Below are positions 30,083-39,981 of a stretch of 64,000 nt of DNA, one piece after another (the first letter of the stretch is position 1; every line of letters starts with the position of its first letter). The notes under the pieces were generated by a model that saw only the letters and a list, made by a program, of their open reading frames with translations, was not told the origin of the DNA and did not search any database. The DNA is taken from NCBI GenBank assembly GCA_947164965.1, contig CAMUYR010000003.1, positions 1 through 64,000 on the forward strand. Reading direction: 5' to 3'. The stretch is from an uncultured Prevotella sp. Lineage in GTDB: Bacteria; Bacteroidota; Bacteroidia; Bacteroidales; Bacteroidaceae. The translations under genes were made by a program, and so were the position numbers.

Positions 30083-33058
30083 ATGAGACGCGTTAGTATT
30101 TTATTTCTATTTTTCTTATTATCAACGCTGGTCACATGGGCACAGCGCCAAGTGACAGGAACAGTGATTGAGAGCGAAACTCAAGACGCAGTGGCATCTA
30201 CCACAGTGAAGCTCTTAAAGACAGACAGTACTTATGTAGCTGGTTGTTTGACGGATTTAGACGGACATTTCCGTGCTAAAGCTCCAGCAGCAGGTAAGTA
30301 TATCCTGCAGATTACCTGTGTGGGATTCAAAACCTACACCAAGCCTATCACTGTAGGCAACGACAAGGACCTGGCTTTGGGTACCATCAAGTTGGAGCCT
30401 GATGCCATTATGCTGAAGAACACGGTGGTGACAGGTCATGCCGCCAAGGTGACGCTGAAGGCCGACACCTTCGTATATAATGCTGCCGCATTCCGTACGC
30501 CAGAAGGTTCGGTGGTTGAGGAACTGGTGAAACGACTGCCGGGTGCTGAAGTGAGCGACGATGGTACAATCAAGATTAACGGTAAGCAGGTGAAGAAGAT
30601 ATTGGTAGACGGAAAGGAGTTTATGACGGGTGACACGAAGACCGCCATGAAGAATCTGCCCACCAATATCATCGATCGCATCAAGGCGTATGATAAACAG
30701 AGCGATATGGCTCGCGTCTCGGGTATTGAGGACGGTGAAGAAGAAACCGTGCTCGACTTTGGCATCAAGGCAGGTATGAACAAAGGTGTTATGCTGAATG
30801 CCGACGTAGCCGCTGGTACTGAGCATCGCTATGCAGGACGTATATTCGGCGGTGTGATGAAGGACGACATGAAGATGTTCCTGATGACCAATGCCAACAA
30901 CACCAACGATATGGGATTCCCTGGTGGAGGCGGCGGTGGTCGTTTTGGGGCAGGACGTCAGGGCCTGAACGCTAACAAGATGGCGGGTGTGAACTTCAAC
31001 TACGAAAAGACGGATAAGTTGAAGGTTGACGGTAGCGTGCGTTGGAATCATGGTGATGGCGACACATTCTCGAGAGGCAACAGCGAGACATTCTTCAGTG
31101 GCACGACATCGTCGTTTGGCAACAGCAGAAACCAGAATTTCTCGCGTTCGAACTCATGGAACGGTCAGATGCGACTGGAGTGGCAACCCGACTCGATGAC
31201 CAACATTATGTTCCGTCCAAACTTCTCGTATAGCTCAAACGACGGAGAGAGTCTGAGCTATAGCGCCACATTCGACAGCGATCCCTACCAGTACAGCAAA
31301 AATCCGCTGGATGATGTTTTCGAGATAGCTAAAAAGTATGGCATCGTTAAGAACTACAGTTATAATAATGGTGTCAACTATAGCGATTCGAAGAGTCTGC
31401 GTGGTATGTTGCAGTTTAACCGCCGTCTGAGCAACAACGGACGTAACATTACCCTGCAGGTGAACGGTAACTGGGGTAAGGGTACCAGCAAATCGATATC
31501 TAACAACACGGTACACTATTTCCAGCTGGTCGATCCTATCACCCTTCAGCCTATTGACTCTACCTATCAGACAAATCGCTACAACCTAACTCCGCAGGAC
31601 AATTGGGGCTACTCGCTGCGTGTGAACTATAGTGAACCTATTGCCAATCGCGTATATCTGCAGTTTGGCTATCGTTATCAGTACAGCTTCACCAAGAGTG
31701 ACCGCAAGACCTATAGCCTCCTGGATGTTGACTATTCGGACATCATACCTGTTTATCGTAATTTTGACACATACCTCTCAAGGCTTGCCCAACCGCTCGA
31801 CAACTATATGGACCAGATGCTGAGTAAGAAGTCGGAGTATAAGAACTTCACTCACACTGCTGAGGTGATGCTGCGCATTGTGCGTAAGTCGTATAATTTC
31901 AATGTTGGATTCCAGGTTATTCCGCAATCGTCGGAGTTCTCCTATAAATATATGGGAACTGACACCATTACGAAGCGTAATGTGACCAACTTTACCCCAA
32001 CGCTTGATTTCCGTTGGAAGAAGTCGCAGACAGGACAGCTGCGCTTTACCTATCGTGGTAATACCAGCCAGCCATCAATGAGCGATCTGCTTGATATCGT
32101 CGATGACAGCAACCCTCTGCGTATTACACGTGGTAACCCAGGACTGAAGCCTTCGTTCACACAGAACTTCCAATTGTTCTATAACGACTATTTCACTAAG
32201 CACCAGCGTGCTGTCATGACGTTTGTCAACTTCAGTACTACCAGCAATTCAGTATCAAACAAGACGACCTACGTGGCTGAGACGGGTGGAACCATCACAC
32301 GTCCGGAGAATATCAACGGTAACTGGAATGCCAATGCAGGATTTATGTTTAACACGGCTATCGACTCAGCAGCCTATTTCAATGTCAATACGTTCACCAA
32401 CCTGAGCTATAACCACAACGTGGGTTACGTCAGCGTGGATATGAATGCTGATTCGGAGAAGAGTGTTACCAAGTCGCTGGGTATTGGCGAGCGTATTGCC
32501 GGTAGCTATCGTAACGAGTGGATAGAATTCGAACTGAACGGTTCGGTCAACTACACCCGTTCACGCTCGGAGCTGCAGCCTAACAACAACCTCGATACAT
32601 GGCAGTTCTCTTATGGTGGAATGATTGGCGTGACGGCTCCTTGGGGTACACAGCTGACCACAAACATGAATATGCAGAGCCGTCGTGGATACAGAGATGA
32701 GTCGATGAATACCAACGAGCTGATATGGAATGCACAGATTTCGCAGAGTTTCCTGCGTGGTAATGCTCTGACACTCTCGCTGCAGTTCTATGATCTCCTG
32801 AAGCAGCAGTCAAACGTCAGCCGTGTTATCAGTGCTATTCAGAGCAGCGAAACACACTATAACGCTATCAACAACTATGCAATGCTCCACGTCATCTATC
32901 GTTTGAACCTCTTTGGAGGTGGCTTTGGCGGAGGCCGTGGTGGTTTCGGAGGTCGTGGAGGTCGTGGAGGCGGCTTCGGAGGCCCTGGTGGTGGCTTTGG
33001 TGGAGGCCGCGGCGGACGTGGTGGTGGATTTGGCGGCGGACGCCCAGGAAGATTTTAG
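30083..33058 (+). CDS. Outer-membrane beta-barrel protein (CarboxypepD_reg/TonB-receptor-like) with RGG/GGF-rich tail
   Basis: Signal peptide, CarboxypepD_reg-like N-terminus, plug-like segment, barrel; 48-residue Gly/Arg/Phe tail. Confidence 0.8.
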   Translation: MRRVSILFLFFLLSTLVTWAQRQVTGTVIESETQDAVASTTVKLLKTDSTYVAGCLTDLDGHFRAKAPAAGKYILQITCVGFKTYTKPITVGNDKDLALGTIKLEPDAIMLKNTVVTGHAAKVTLKADTFVYNAAAFRTPEGSVVEELVKRLPGAEVSDDGTIKINGKQVKKILVDGKEFMTGDTKTAMKNLPTNIIDRIKAYDKQSDMARVSGIEDGEEETVLDFGIKAGMNKGVMLNADVAAGTEHRYAGRIFGGVMKDDMKMFLMTNANNTNDMGFPGGGGGGRFGAGRQGLNANKMAGVNFNYEKTDKLKVDGSVRWNHGDGDTFSRGNSETFFSGTTSSFGNSRNQNFSRSNSWNGQMRLEWQPDSMTNIMFRPNFSYSSNDGESLSYSATFDSDPYQYSKNPLDDVFEIAKKYGIVKNYSYNNGVNYSDSKSLRGMLQFNRRLSNNGRNITLQVNGNWGKGTSKSISNNTVHYFQLVDPITLQPIDSTYQTNRYNLTPQDNWGYSLRVNYSEPIANRVYLQFGYRYQYSFTKSDRKTYSLLDVDYSDIIPVYRNFDTYLSRLAQPLDNYMDQMLSKKSEYKNFTHTAEVMLRIVRKSYNFNVGFQVIPQSSEFSYKYMGTDTITKRNVTNFTPTLDFRWKKSQTGQLRFTYRGNTSQPSMSDLLDIVDDSNPLRITRGNPGLKPSFTQNFQLFYNDYFTKHQRAVMTFVNFSTTSNSVSNKTTYVAETGGTITRPENINGNWNANAGFMFNTAIDSAAYFNVNTFTNLSYNHNVGYVSVDMNADSEKSVTKSLGIGERIAGSYRNEWIEFELNGSVNYTRSRSELQPNNNLDTWQFSYGGMIGVTAPWGTQLTTNMNMQSRRGYRDESMNTNELIWNAQISQSFLRGNALTLSLQFYDLLKQQSNVSRVISAIQSSETHYNAINNYAMLHVIYRLNLFGGGFGGGRGGFGGRGGRGGGFGGPGGGFGGGRGGRGGGFGGGRPGRF

Positions 33059-33498
33059 TCTTCCTGGCGGTCGTCGATATGATTACCCTCAGTAGGCGCC
33101 ATTTCCTCTTCGAAGTCGGTAATACCAGCCTTCACGAGGATGTTATACCACTGGATGAGCTTCTTGATATGACTGTTCTGTACACGGTCCTGATCCCACT
33201 CGGGAAGCACCTTTGAGAAATAGTCGTGAAGCTCCTTGGGAGTAGCTTTCTTGAAGTCGACGCTTGAGGGCTTGCCGCCTTCAAGATCGCGCATAGCAGC
33301 GAGTACCGTCATCAGAGGGACATCCTCTGTCTCAGTAAACATAGCGATATCTGCCAGTGATGTGATACGGTCGGTGCCAAAAGCTGGCAGGCGCTTGTGG
33401 GTGTCGTCGAGAGCCTCGACAATAAGACTGTTGGCTGCACGCGATACTAATTTGTAGAGTCCCGGTTTGCCCGAGATGGCTAAAATAGTCTGTTTCAT
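33055..33498 (-). CDS. DUF5606-like protein
   Basis: MKQTILAISGKPGLYKLVSRAANSLIVEALDDTHKRLP, conserved Bacteroidetes protein. Confidence 0.65.
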   Translation of the reverse strand: MKQTILAISGKPGLYKLVSRAANSLIVEALDDTHKRLPAFGTDRITSLADIAMFTETEDVPLMTVLAAMRDLEGGKPSSVDFKKATPKELHDYFSKVLPEWDQDRVQNSHIKKLIQWYNILVKAGITDFEEEMAPTEGNHIDDRQED

Positions 33499-33518
33499 TG
33501 TTTCTTTTCTTTTTTTGT

Positions 33519-33550
33519 TATGTCGTTATTTCGATATGTCGTTATTTCGA
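33519..33550. repeat. Perfect 16-bp tandem duplication overlapping the coaE stop
   Basis: TATGTCGTTATTTCGA x2. Confidence 0.9.
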
Positions 33551-34108
33551 TGCCTGGTTTAACTCTGTTAAGAGTCGTTCTATTTGGGAATCGATGTCTT
33601 CCACACCGTCGTTGATGATTTCGTAGTGGGCCCGCTTGCGGACTTCCTCTTGGGGCCACTGGCGCTGCATCCACTCAAGCACCTTCTCACGGCTAATGCC
33701 GTCGCGCTGCATGACACGCTGGATGCGTATCTCCTCAGGGGCTGTGACTACAACCACACGGTCTACTAATTGGACAATGCCCGACTCGAAGAGAATGGCA
33801 CTCTCCATCCACTGCTGTCCGCTCTCCTCGAAGTCGCGAAACACAGCAGGATGCACGATGCGGTCTATGGCTTGGGCATGAGCCTCACTCTGTAGCAGAT
33901 ACTGAGCTACAGCCGCCTTGTTCAGCTGGTCGTCAATATACGTATGTGGACCTATGAGTGCCGTAAGCTGTTGGCGGATGATGGGCGATGTGCGAATCAG
34001 TCGCTTGGCAGCTCGATCGCAATCATATACCTCGATGCCGAAGGCGTTAAGCCGTCGGCACACGTAGCTCTTGCCCGATCCGATGCCCCCCGTGATGCCT
34101 ATTTTCAT
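33542..34108 (-). CDS. coaE: Dephospho-CoA kinase
   Basis: MKIGITGGIGSGKSYVCRRL. Confidence 0.92.
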   Translation of the reverse strand: MKIGITGGIGSGKSYVCRRLNAFGIEVYDCDRAAKRLIRTSPIIRQQLTALIGPHTYIDDQLNKAAVAQYLLQSEAHAQAIDRIVHPAVFRDFEESGQQWMESAILFESGIVQLVDRVVVVTAPEEIRIQRVMQRDGISREKVLEWMQRQWPQEEVRKRAHYEIINDGVEDIDSQIERLLTELNQASK

Positions 34109-35082
34109 TCTTCTTCGATGAGATAGTCAACCTGTTTGGTATCGAGAGTAGCACGGCTGATACCATGAGGAACGGTGCGGAGATAGATGTTGCACTTGTC
34201 GGACGAACGTTGCTGAATTTCCAGATAATCAGCCACTACGACAAACTGTTCAGGGCGCAAGAAGCGAATCTGACTGACGCCTGCCACGAAATGTACCTTC
34301 ACCTTAGCAGGGAACGTTCGCAGCGTCTTGCCCTCAGGCAGGTTCAGGCACTGGATGGGTACACCCTCAATCACTTCCTCCGTCAGCACATCGGTCTGGA
34401 ATCCAATACGAACATGCTCTGGCACCACCTTGACATCGTTAGGGTGCGACAGACGGCAGTCGATGTGTAATGTGTCACGGAAACCTACACAATTCAGTGG
34501 TTCCGTGTAAATTACTCGGATACTGTCCAGTTTTTCGCGTGATGCATAGATGTCGACACTATCTGGCTGATAGTCGACATGCGAGAGGAAATAAAGCTGT
34601 TCAGGAATGACGCGACCTGCCCAACGCACGGGTACACGCTTGCGCTCACCATTATTATAGAAAAACTCCAAGCGCTCAGGCTTGATGGTAGACACCTTGC
34701 TTGATGTCACCAGCAGTTGTTCAGCCATACGCTTCACGTCGTTGGCAGATACGATGCCGCCACCGTTGCCTCGGTCGTAGTTCTTGAAATTGAGTTTGAT
34801 AGTGGGCAACTTGCTGCCATAGAGATAGCCCATCAGCACCCAGCCTTTATCCTTGACGGTGATACGGATGGTATCCGTCTCCGACGATGTGAGCACCACG
34901 TTCTTTGGAACATTAGTGATACGGACAGGTACTTTCAGCTCTTTCTCATAGGTCTCGTTAAGTGTCATGAACAGCCAGAAGATGCCTGAAAGCAGGAGAA
35001 AGAACAAGAACACCAGAAATTGCTTGTTCAAGTTACTGAACAAGAAAATCTTGATAGTCTTATATATGCTCTTAAAATTCAC
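34105..35082 (-). CDS. YbbR-like domain protein
   Basis: N-terminal TM; YbbR-like repeats; GTG start; stop overlaps coaE ATG. Confidence 0.75.
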   Translation of the reverse strand: MNFKSIYKTIKIFLFSNLNKQFLVFLFFLLLSGIFWLFMTLNETYEKELKVPVRITNVPKNVVLTSSETDTIRITVKDKGWVLMGYLYGSKLPTIKLNFKNYDRGNGGGIVSANDVKRMAEQLLVTSSKVSTIKPERLEFFYNNGERKRVPVRWAGRVIPEQLYFLSHVDYQPDSVDIYASREKLDSIRVIYTEPLNCVGFRDTLHIDCRLSHPNDVKVVPEHVRIGFQTDVLTEEVIEGVPIQCLNLPEGKTLRTFPAKVKVHFVAGVSQIRFLRPEQFVVVADYLEIQQRSSDKCNIYLRTVPHGISRATLDTKQVDYLIEEE

Positions 35083-35120
35083 CTCTTCCTTCTTACATCT
35101 TACATCAGCCCTCTGACATC

Positions 35121-35444
35121 TTACTTCTGAGCAGGAGTGCTGGTATTGTCCTTAAAGACGCAGCCCTTGTCGACCTTAACGATCACACCATCGGCAATCT
35201 TCACATCGATCATGCCATTGGCCAGGTCGATTTTCTTCACGGTGCCATAGATGCCACCACTGGTAAACACCTGCATACCCTCCGTCAGCGAGTTCTGGAA
35301 ATTCTGAATCTCCTTCTGACGTTTCTGCTGAGGCTTGATCATGAAGAAATACATGATGGCAAAGATTGCTACCATCATAATCAGGAAACTGGTCATGCCA
35401 CCACCGCCCTGAGCGGCTTGTGCGGCTAAAATAATCTGTGTCAT
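35121..35444 (-). CDS. yajC: Preprotein translocase subunit YajC
   Basis: Single TM then FMIKPQQKRQKEIQNFQNSL. Confidence 0.92.
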   Translation of the reverse strand: MTQIILAAQAAQGGGGMTSFLIMMVAIFAIMYFFMIKPQQKRQKEIQNFQNSLTEGMQVFTSGGIYGTVKKIDLANGMIDVKIADGVIVKVDKGCVFKDNTSTPAQK

Positions 35445-35479
35445 AAATTGTATTGTTTCGTTATTACTTTATTTCGTTG

Positions 35480-36421
35480 TTATTGTCTGTCGTCCATGTG
35501 CTTCAGAAGTCTGCCTGTACGAATGAGATGACGAGCTATGGCATCGAGCATGCCGTTAATATAGCCGGCACTGCGAGGGGTAGAGTAGAGCTTGGAAATC
35601 TCTACATACTCATTGATAGTGACATTGACAGGAATGCTGGGGAACGACATCATCTCGGCAATAGCTATCTGCATGATAACAATATCCATATAGGCCAGAC
35701 GTGAAAAATCCCAGTTGTGAGAAGCCTCGCTCATGTAGTGCTGATATTCGTCGGCATTCATAATGGTCGAACGGAACAGCTTGCGGGCATACTCCTTATC
35801 CTCTTCGTTGTCGTATTCGGGCAACAGTTCTTGGCGAGCCTCATTCTTCTCCTCAAAACGCTTGATGGTCTTCAGCACGAAGGTGTCGACCACCTCCTTG
35901 TCGTCGTTCCAATAAAGACTTTGGTCTTCCAAAAGGGCATCCAGGTCGTTATTGTTCTGAATGAGCGTACGATAAATCTTGCGCCACAACTCACGGTCGG
36001 CTTCGTAGCTGTCTTCGCCAGATGCCATATAGTCTTTGTATATCTCACTCTCTGTAATCTGCTGGTATAGCTTCTTCAGAAATTCAGGATGCTCCTCATC
36101 CCAATTCTTCTTTTGAGTCTCCAGAAAATCGTTGAGCATGTGGTTTTCCTCCAGCTGCATAGCAAAGCGGTTGTAGGCAAACTTCTGCGATGGTTGTGCA
36201 GTGCCCTCTCTCTCGGCTTTGGCCTGAGCCACTTCCAAATGACGGCGCGACTCGTGGGTAATACCTACGATGAGTGCGAGCAGATAATTATATAAATCGT
36301 AGGCTTTTGACAGGCTGAAGAGCAGTTCTTTTTCGGCCGTGTCAATGTTCTTACTACCGTTTTGATAGTACGCATAGGTTAACTGTACAGTCTTAATCCT
36401 GATGAGTTCTCTGTTAATCAT
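35480..36421 (-). CDS. nusB: Transcription antitermination factor NusB, long N-terminus
   Basis: C-terminal NusB pattern (IAIAEMMSFPSIPVNVTINEYVEISKLYSTPRSAGYINGMLDAI). Confidence 0.85.
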   Translation of the reverse strand: MINRELIRIKTVQLTYAYYQNGSKNIDTAEKELLFSLSKAYDLYNYLLALIVGITHESRRHLEVAQAKAEREGTAQPSQKFAYNRFAMQLEENHMLNDFLETQKKNWDEEHPEFLKKLYQQITESEIYKDYMASGEDSYEADRELWRKIYRTLIQNNNDLDALLEDQSLYWNDDKEVVDTFVLKTIKRFEEKNEARQELLPEYDNEEDKEYARKLFRSTIMNADEYQHYMSEASHNWDFSRLAYMDIVIMQIAIAEMMSFPSIPVNVTINEYVEISKLYSTPRSAGYINGMLDAIARHLIRTGRLLKHMDDRQ

Positions 36422-36479
36422 ATTCTACTTTCTTATTCGTTTTTGATACTCTTATCGAGGTGCAAAGGTACGAAAAAAA

Positions 36480-36507
36480 GTGAAAAGTGAAAAGTGAAAA
36501 GTGAAAA
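36480..36507. repeat. Heptamer tandem repeat (GTGAAAA)4
   Basis: gtgaaaagtgaaaagtgaaaagtgaaaa. Confidence 0.9.
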
Positions 36508-36564
36508 AATTGCTGCCTCTATCATTATTTTTGATATTTTCTTGTTGCTTTAAAGTTTTTTTAG

Positions 36565-36585
36565 TACCTTTGCACCCGCTTTTCG
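36565..36585 (+). promoter_or_regulatory. Extended promoter TACCTTTGCACCCGCTTTTCG
   Basis: Core also found at the SRP RNA (56821) and tRNA-Ser (59711) genes. Confidence 0.6.
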
Positions 36586-36646
36586 CATCGTGTGATGGTG
36601 AATTAAGCAAAAAGTACTTAATTTTAGAGTAACACATTTATTAATT

Positions 36647-37246
36647 ATGAAAGAGATTAACGTAACCGGTCAGAAGCGCACCGACACAGGCAAGAAAGCC
36701 TCTAAGCTGCTTCGTAAAGAGGGTATGATTCCCTGCAATCTGTATGGTGAGAAGAAGGGTGAGAACGGTCTGCCCGAGGCTTTTGCATTTGCAGCTTCTA
36801 TGGCTGAGCTCCGCAAGGCTGTCTACACTCCCCATGTATATGTTGTCAATCTGAACATCGACGGCACTGAGCACAAGGCTATCATCAAGGAGCTTCAGTT
36901 CCACCCAACTACCGATGCTCTGTTGCACGCTGACTTCTTCGAGATTAACGAGACCAAAGCTATCACTGTTGGTATTCCTGTCAACCTCACTGGTCACGCT
37001 CAGGGTGTTCGCGATGGTGGTCGTCTGGCTCTGTCTATCCGTAAGATCAACGTAACAGCTCCTTACAAGAATATTCCTGAGAAGCTGGACATCGACGTTA
37101 CCGATCTGCAGCTGGGTAAGGCTATCAAGGTTGGCTCACTGAGCTTCGAGGGTCTGGAGATTGCTACTTCTAAGGAAGTTATCGTATGCTCTGTGAAGGC
37201 TACTCGTGCTTCTCGTTCTGCCGCTGCTGAGGCTGCCGCTGAATAA
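36647..37246 (+). CDS. rplY: 50S ribosomal protein L25/Ctc
   Basis: GQKRTDTGKKASKLLRKEGMIPCNLYG. Confidence 0.92.
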   Translation: MKEINVTGQKRTDTGKKASKLLRKEGMIPCNLYGEKKGENGLPEAFAFAASMAELRKAVYTPHVYVVNLNIDGTEHKAIIKELQFHPTTDALLHADFFEINETKAITVGIPVNLTGHAQGVRDGGRLALSIRKINVTAPYKNIPEKLDIDVTDLQLGKAIKVGSLSFEGLEIATSKEVIVCSVKATRASRSAAAEAAAE

Positions 37247-37278
37247 GTTAAGAGTTAAGAATTAAGAGTTAAGAATTA
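37244..37278. repeat. Heptamer repeat between rplY and pth
   Basis: TAAGTTA AGAGTTA AGAATTA AGAGTTA AGAATTA. Confidence 0.85.
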
Positions 37279-37281
37279 ACT

Positions 37282-37857
37282 TTGGACAAGTACTTAATTG
37301 TTGGTTTGGGAAATCCTGGCGACGAATACGCCGAGACCCGCCACAATACAGGATGGATGGTATTGGACGCTTTTGCTAAGGCGTCCAATATCGTTTTTGA
37401 GGATAAGCGCTACGGCTATGTAGCCGAAACCTCGCTGAAGGGCAGAAAGGTCTTCCTGCTCAAGCCTACGACGTATATGAACCTGAGTGGTAATGCTGTA
37501 CGTTATTGGATGAACAAGGAGAATATCGAACAAAGCCGTCTGCTGGTGATCAGTGACGATGTGGCTATCCCCGTCGGCCAGTTCCGCCTGAAGGCCAATG
37601 GCTCGAATGGCGGGCATAATGGCTTGGGACATATCCAGCAACTCATAGGTCAGCAATATGCTCGTCTGCGCATGGGCATTGGCAACGACTATCCCGTTGG
37701 TTCTCAGATAGACCACGTGCTGGGCCGTTTCCCTGCTGAGGAACTGGAGAAGTTGCAGCCAGCCATCAACCTGGGCGTCGATATTATCAAGAGTTTTGTC
37801 TTGGCGGGTATCGACATCACGATGAATCAGTATAACAAGTTGGGTAAGGGAAAATGA
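37282..37857 (+). CDS. pth: Peptidyl-tRNA hydrolase
   Basis: LIVGLGNPGDEYAETRHNTGWMVLD; apparent TTG start. Confidence 0.93.
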   Translation: MDKYLIVGLGNPGDEYAETRHNTGWMVLDAFAKASNIVFEDKRYGYVAETSLKGRKVFLLKPTTYMNLSGNAVRYWMNKENIEQSRLLVISDDVAIPVGQFRLKANGSNGGHNGLGHIQQLIGQQYARLRMGIGNDYPVGSQIDHVLGRFPAEELEKLQPAINLGVDIIKSFVLAGIDITMNQYNKLGKGK

Positions 37858-38285
37858 ACGAAGCTCGTATTGACAAATGGCTGTGGGCTGCTCGTATCTT
37901 CAAGACGCGAAGCATTGCTGTCGATGCCATCAAGAATGGACGTGTCACCATTCAAGGCATGAACGTCAAACCCTCGCGTATGGTAAAGGAGGGCGAAGTG
38001 GTCAGTGTGCGTAAGCCGCCTGTAACCTATTCGTTTAAGATTCTGAAAACCATCGAACAGAGGGTAGGGGCCAAGCTTCTGCCTGAGATTTATGAGAATG
38101 TGACACCTGCCGACCAATATGAACTGCTGGAGATGAATCGCATCAGCGGATTTGTGAATCGTCAGCGTGGCACAGGTCGACCTACCAAGAAAGACCGTCG
38201 TGCTTTGGACGATTTCGTAGGTCCTTCACTCGAAGGTTTCGATGATGGCTTCGATTGGGACGATGATGACGACGATGAGGAATAA
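37854..38285 (+). CDS. S4-domain RNA-binding protein (Hsp15-like)
   Basis: RIDKWLWAARIFKTRSIAVDAIKNGRV; acidic C-terminus. Confidence 0.85.
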   Translation: MNEARIDKWLWAARIFKTRSIAVDAIKNGRVTIQGMNVKPSRMVKEGEVVSVRKPPVTYSFKILKTIEQRVGAKLLPEIYENVTPADQYELLEMNRISGFVNRQRGTGRPTKKDRRALDDFVGPSLEGFDDGFDWDDDDDDEE

Positions 38286-38302
38286 GGATAAGTGATAGGC
38301 GT

Positions 38303-39232
38303 ATGTTACTTGATATTTTCTTGATTGTGTTTGGTGTGGCGATGGTGCTCTATGGTGCCGACCGTTTGACGGAGGGTGCTTCAGCACTGGCCAGACGTAT
38401 GAATGTGCCTGAAATCATTATCGGACTGACCATTGTGGCAGCTGGCACATCGGCTCCAGAACTGTTTGTCAGCCTGGTGTCGGCCCTGAAGGGAACGCCC
38501 GATCTGGCTGTTGGTAATGTGGTGGGTTCCAACACCATGAATGCGATGCTCATTGTTGGATGTGCTGCTCTGGTGGCTCCTATGACCATCAGCAAGTCGA
38601 CAGTCAAGAAAGATATTCCTTTCTCTGTAGCAGCTTCTGTATTGCTTATCCTGATAGCTGTTGACAGCTTTCTGGGACGCATCGATGGCATCATCTTGCT
38701 TTTGGGCTTTGCCATCTTCATGATCTATACCCTCCGACAGGCCAAGAACGGCAAACAGGAGAGCAACGTAGAGGTAAAGTTGGAGAATCCCTGGCTCAGT
38801 GGCTTCTTTGTATTGCTGGGACTGGGCTTGCTCGTTGTTGGCAGTAATCTGTTTGTCAGCTCTGCCTCTCATGTGGCAATGGCTTTGGGTATCAGCGAGG
38901 GTGTCGTAGGACTGACGGTCGTCGCAGGAGGCACATCGCTGCCAGAACTGGCTACCAGTGTGGTAGCAGCGCGCAAGGGACAATCGGCTATTGCCATTGG
39001 CAACGTCATTGGTTCCAACGTCTTTAATATTCTGCTGATTCTGGGACTTACGGCCACCATCAGTCCTCTGCAGATAGAAGGCGTCTCCACGCTCGATATC
39101 GCCGTGATGCTCATCTCTGTATCGCTGGTTTGGCTGTTCTCCTTCACCCGTTACACAGTGGAACGCTGGGAAGGAGCGTTACTCGTTATCCTTTATCTGG
39201 CATATCTGGGGCATATGATTGCTACTTTGTAA
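38303..39232 (+). CDS. Calcium/sodium antiporter (YrbG family)
   Basis: Two repeats GNVVGSNTMNAMLIVG and GNVIGSNVFNILLILG. Confidence 0.88.
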   Translation: MLLDIFLIVFGVAMVLYGADRLTEGASALARRMNVPEIIIGLTIVAAGTSAPELFVSLVSALKGTPDLAVGNVVGSNTMNAMLIVGCAALVAPMTISKSTVKKDIPFSVAASVLLILIAVDSFLGRIDGIILLLGFAIFMIYTLRQAKNGKQESNVEVKLENPWLSGFFVLLGLGLLVVGSNLFVSSASHVAMALGISEGVVGLTVVAGGTSLPELATSVVAARKGQSAIAIGNVIGSNVFNILLILGLTATISPLQIEGVSTLDIAVMLISVSLVWLFSFTRYTVERWEGALLVILYLAYLGHMIATL

Positions 39233-39243
39233 TCATACACCCC

Positions 39244-39981
39244 TTACTTACCCAGATATTTCGACTCCAGATAGTTTTGGAACGTCTCTTTATATAGGTC
39301 ACCTATAGGCAGATAGGTGTCCTTATCCATGATGACTCTGTTCTTGTTCACCTCCTGAATCTTTGTCAGATTGATGATGTATGAACGGTGTATGCGCATA
39401 AAATAGTCGGGCAGCCGTTCCTCCATCTTCTTCATCGACAGCAAGGTGACAATGGGTTTTGGCTCGCTCTCCAGATGTACCTTCAGATATTCGCTCATAG
39501 CTTCTACGTAGCGTATATCGCTGATGCTCACCTTGACAATGCGGTATTCCGTTTTCAGGAAGATGGTGTCGTCTGCTGGTGCGTCAGCGGTACTGCCACT
39601 GACTACGGGACTGCTGGCTACATTGTTCTCCAGGCGTTCCTTCAATCTGTTGGCAGCGCGCTGGAAATCCTGTAGTCCAAAGGGTTTTAGCAGATAATCT
39701 ACTGCGTTCACCTTGAATCCCTCGACCGCATATTCCGCATAGGCTGTGGTAAACACCACGAGTGGTGGCACGCTGAGCGATTTGATGAAGTCCATACCGT
39801 TCAGGTCGGGCATGTTGATGTCGCAGAAGATGGCATCTACCGTTTCCTGCTGTAAAAACTCACGGGCCTCGATGGCACTCTGACACTGGGCTGCCAGTTC
39901 CAGAAAAGGCACCTTACCTATATATGCTGTAATCTGCTGAAGAGCCAGGGGCTCATCGTCAATGGCTATGCAACGTATCAT
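39244..39981 (-). CDS. LytTR-family response regulator
   Basis: REC domain plus LytTR (MRIHRSYIINLTKIQEVNKNRVIM). Confidence 0.92.
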   Translation of the reverse strand: MIRCIAIDDEPLALQQITAYIGKVPFLELAAQCQSAIEAREFLQQETVDAIFCDINMPDLNGMDFIKSLSVPPLVVFTTAYAEYAVEGFKVNAVDYLLKPFGLQDFQRAANRLKERLENNVASSPVVSGSTADAPADDTIFLKTEYRIVKVSISDIRYVEAMSEYLKVHLESEPKPIVTLLSMKKMEERLPDYFMRIHRSYIINLTKIQEVNKNRVIMDKDTYLPIGDLYKETFQNYLESKYLGK

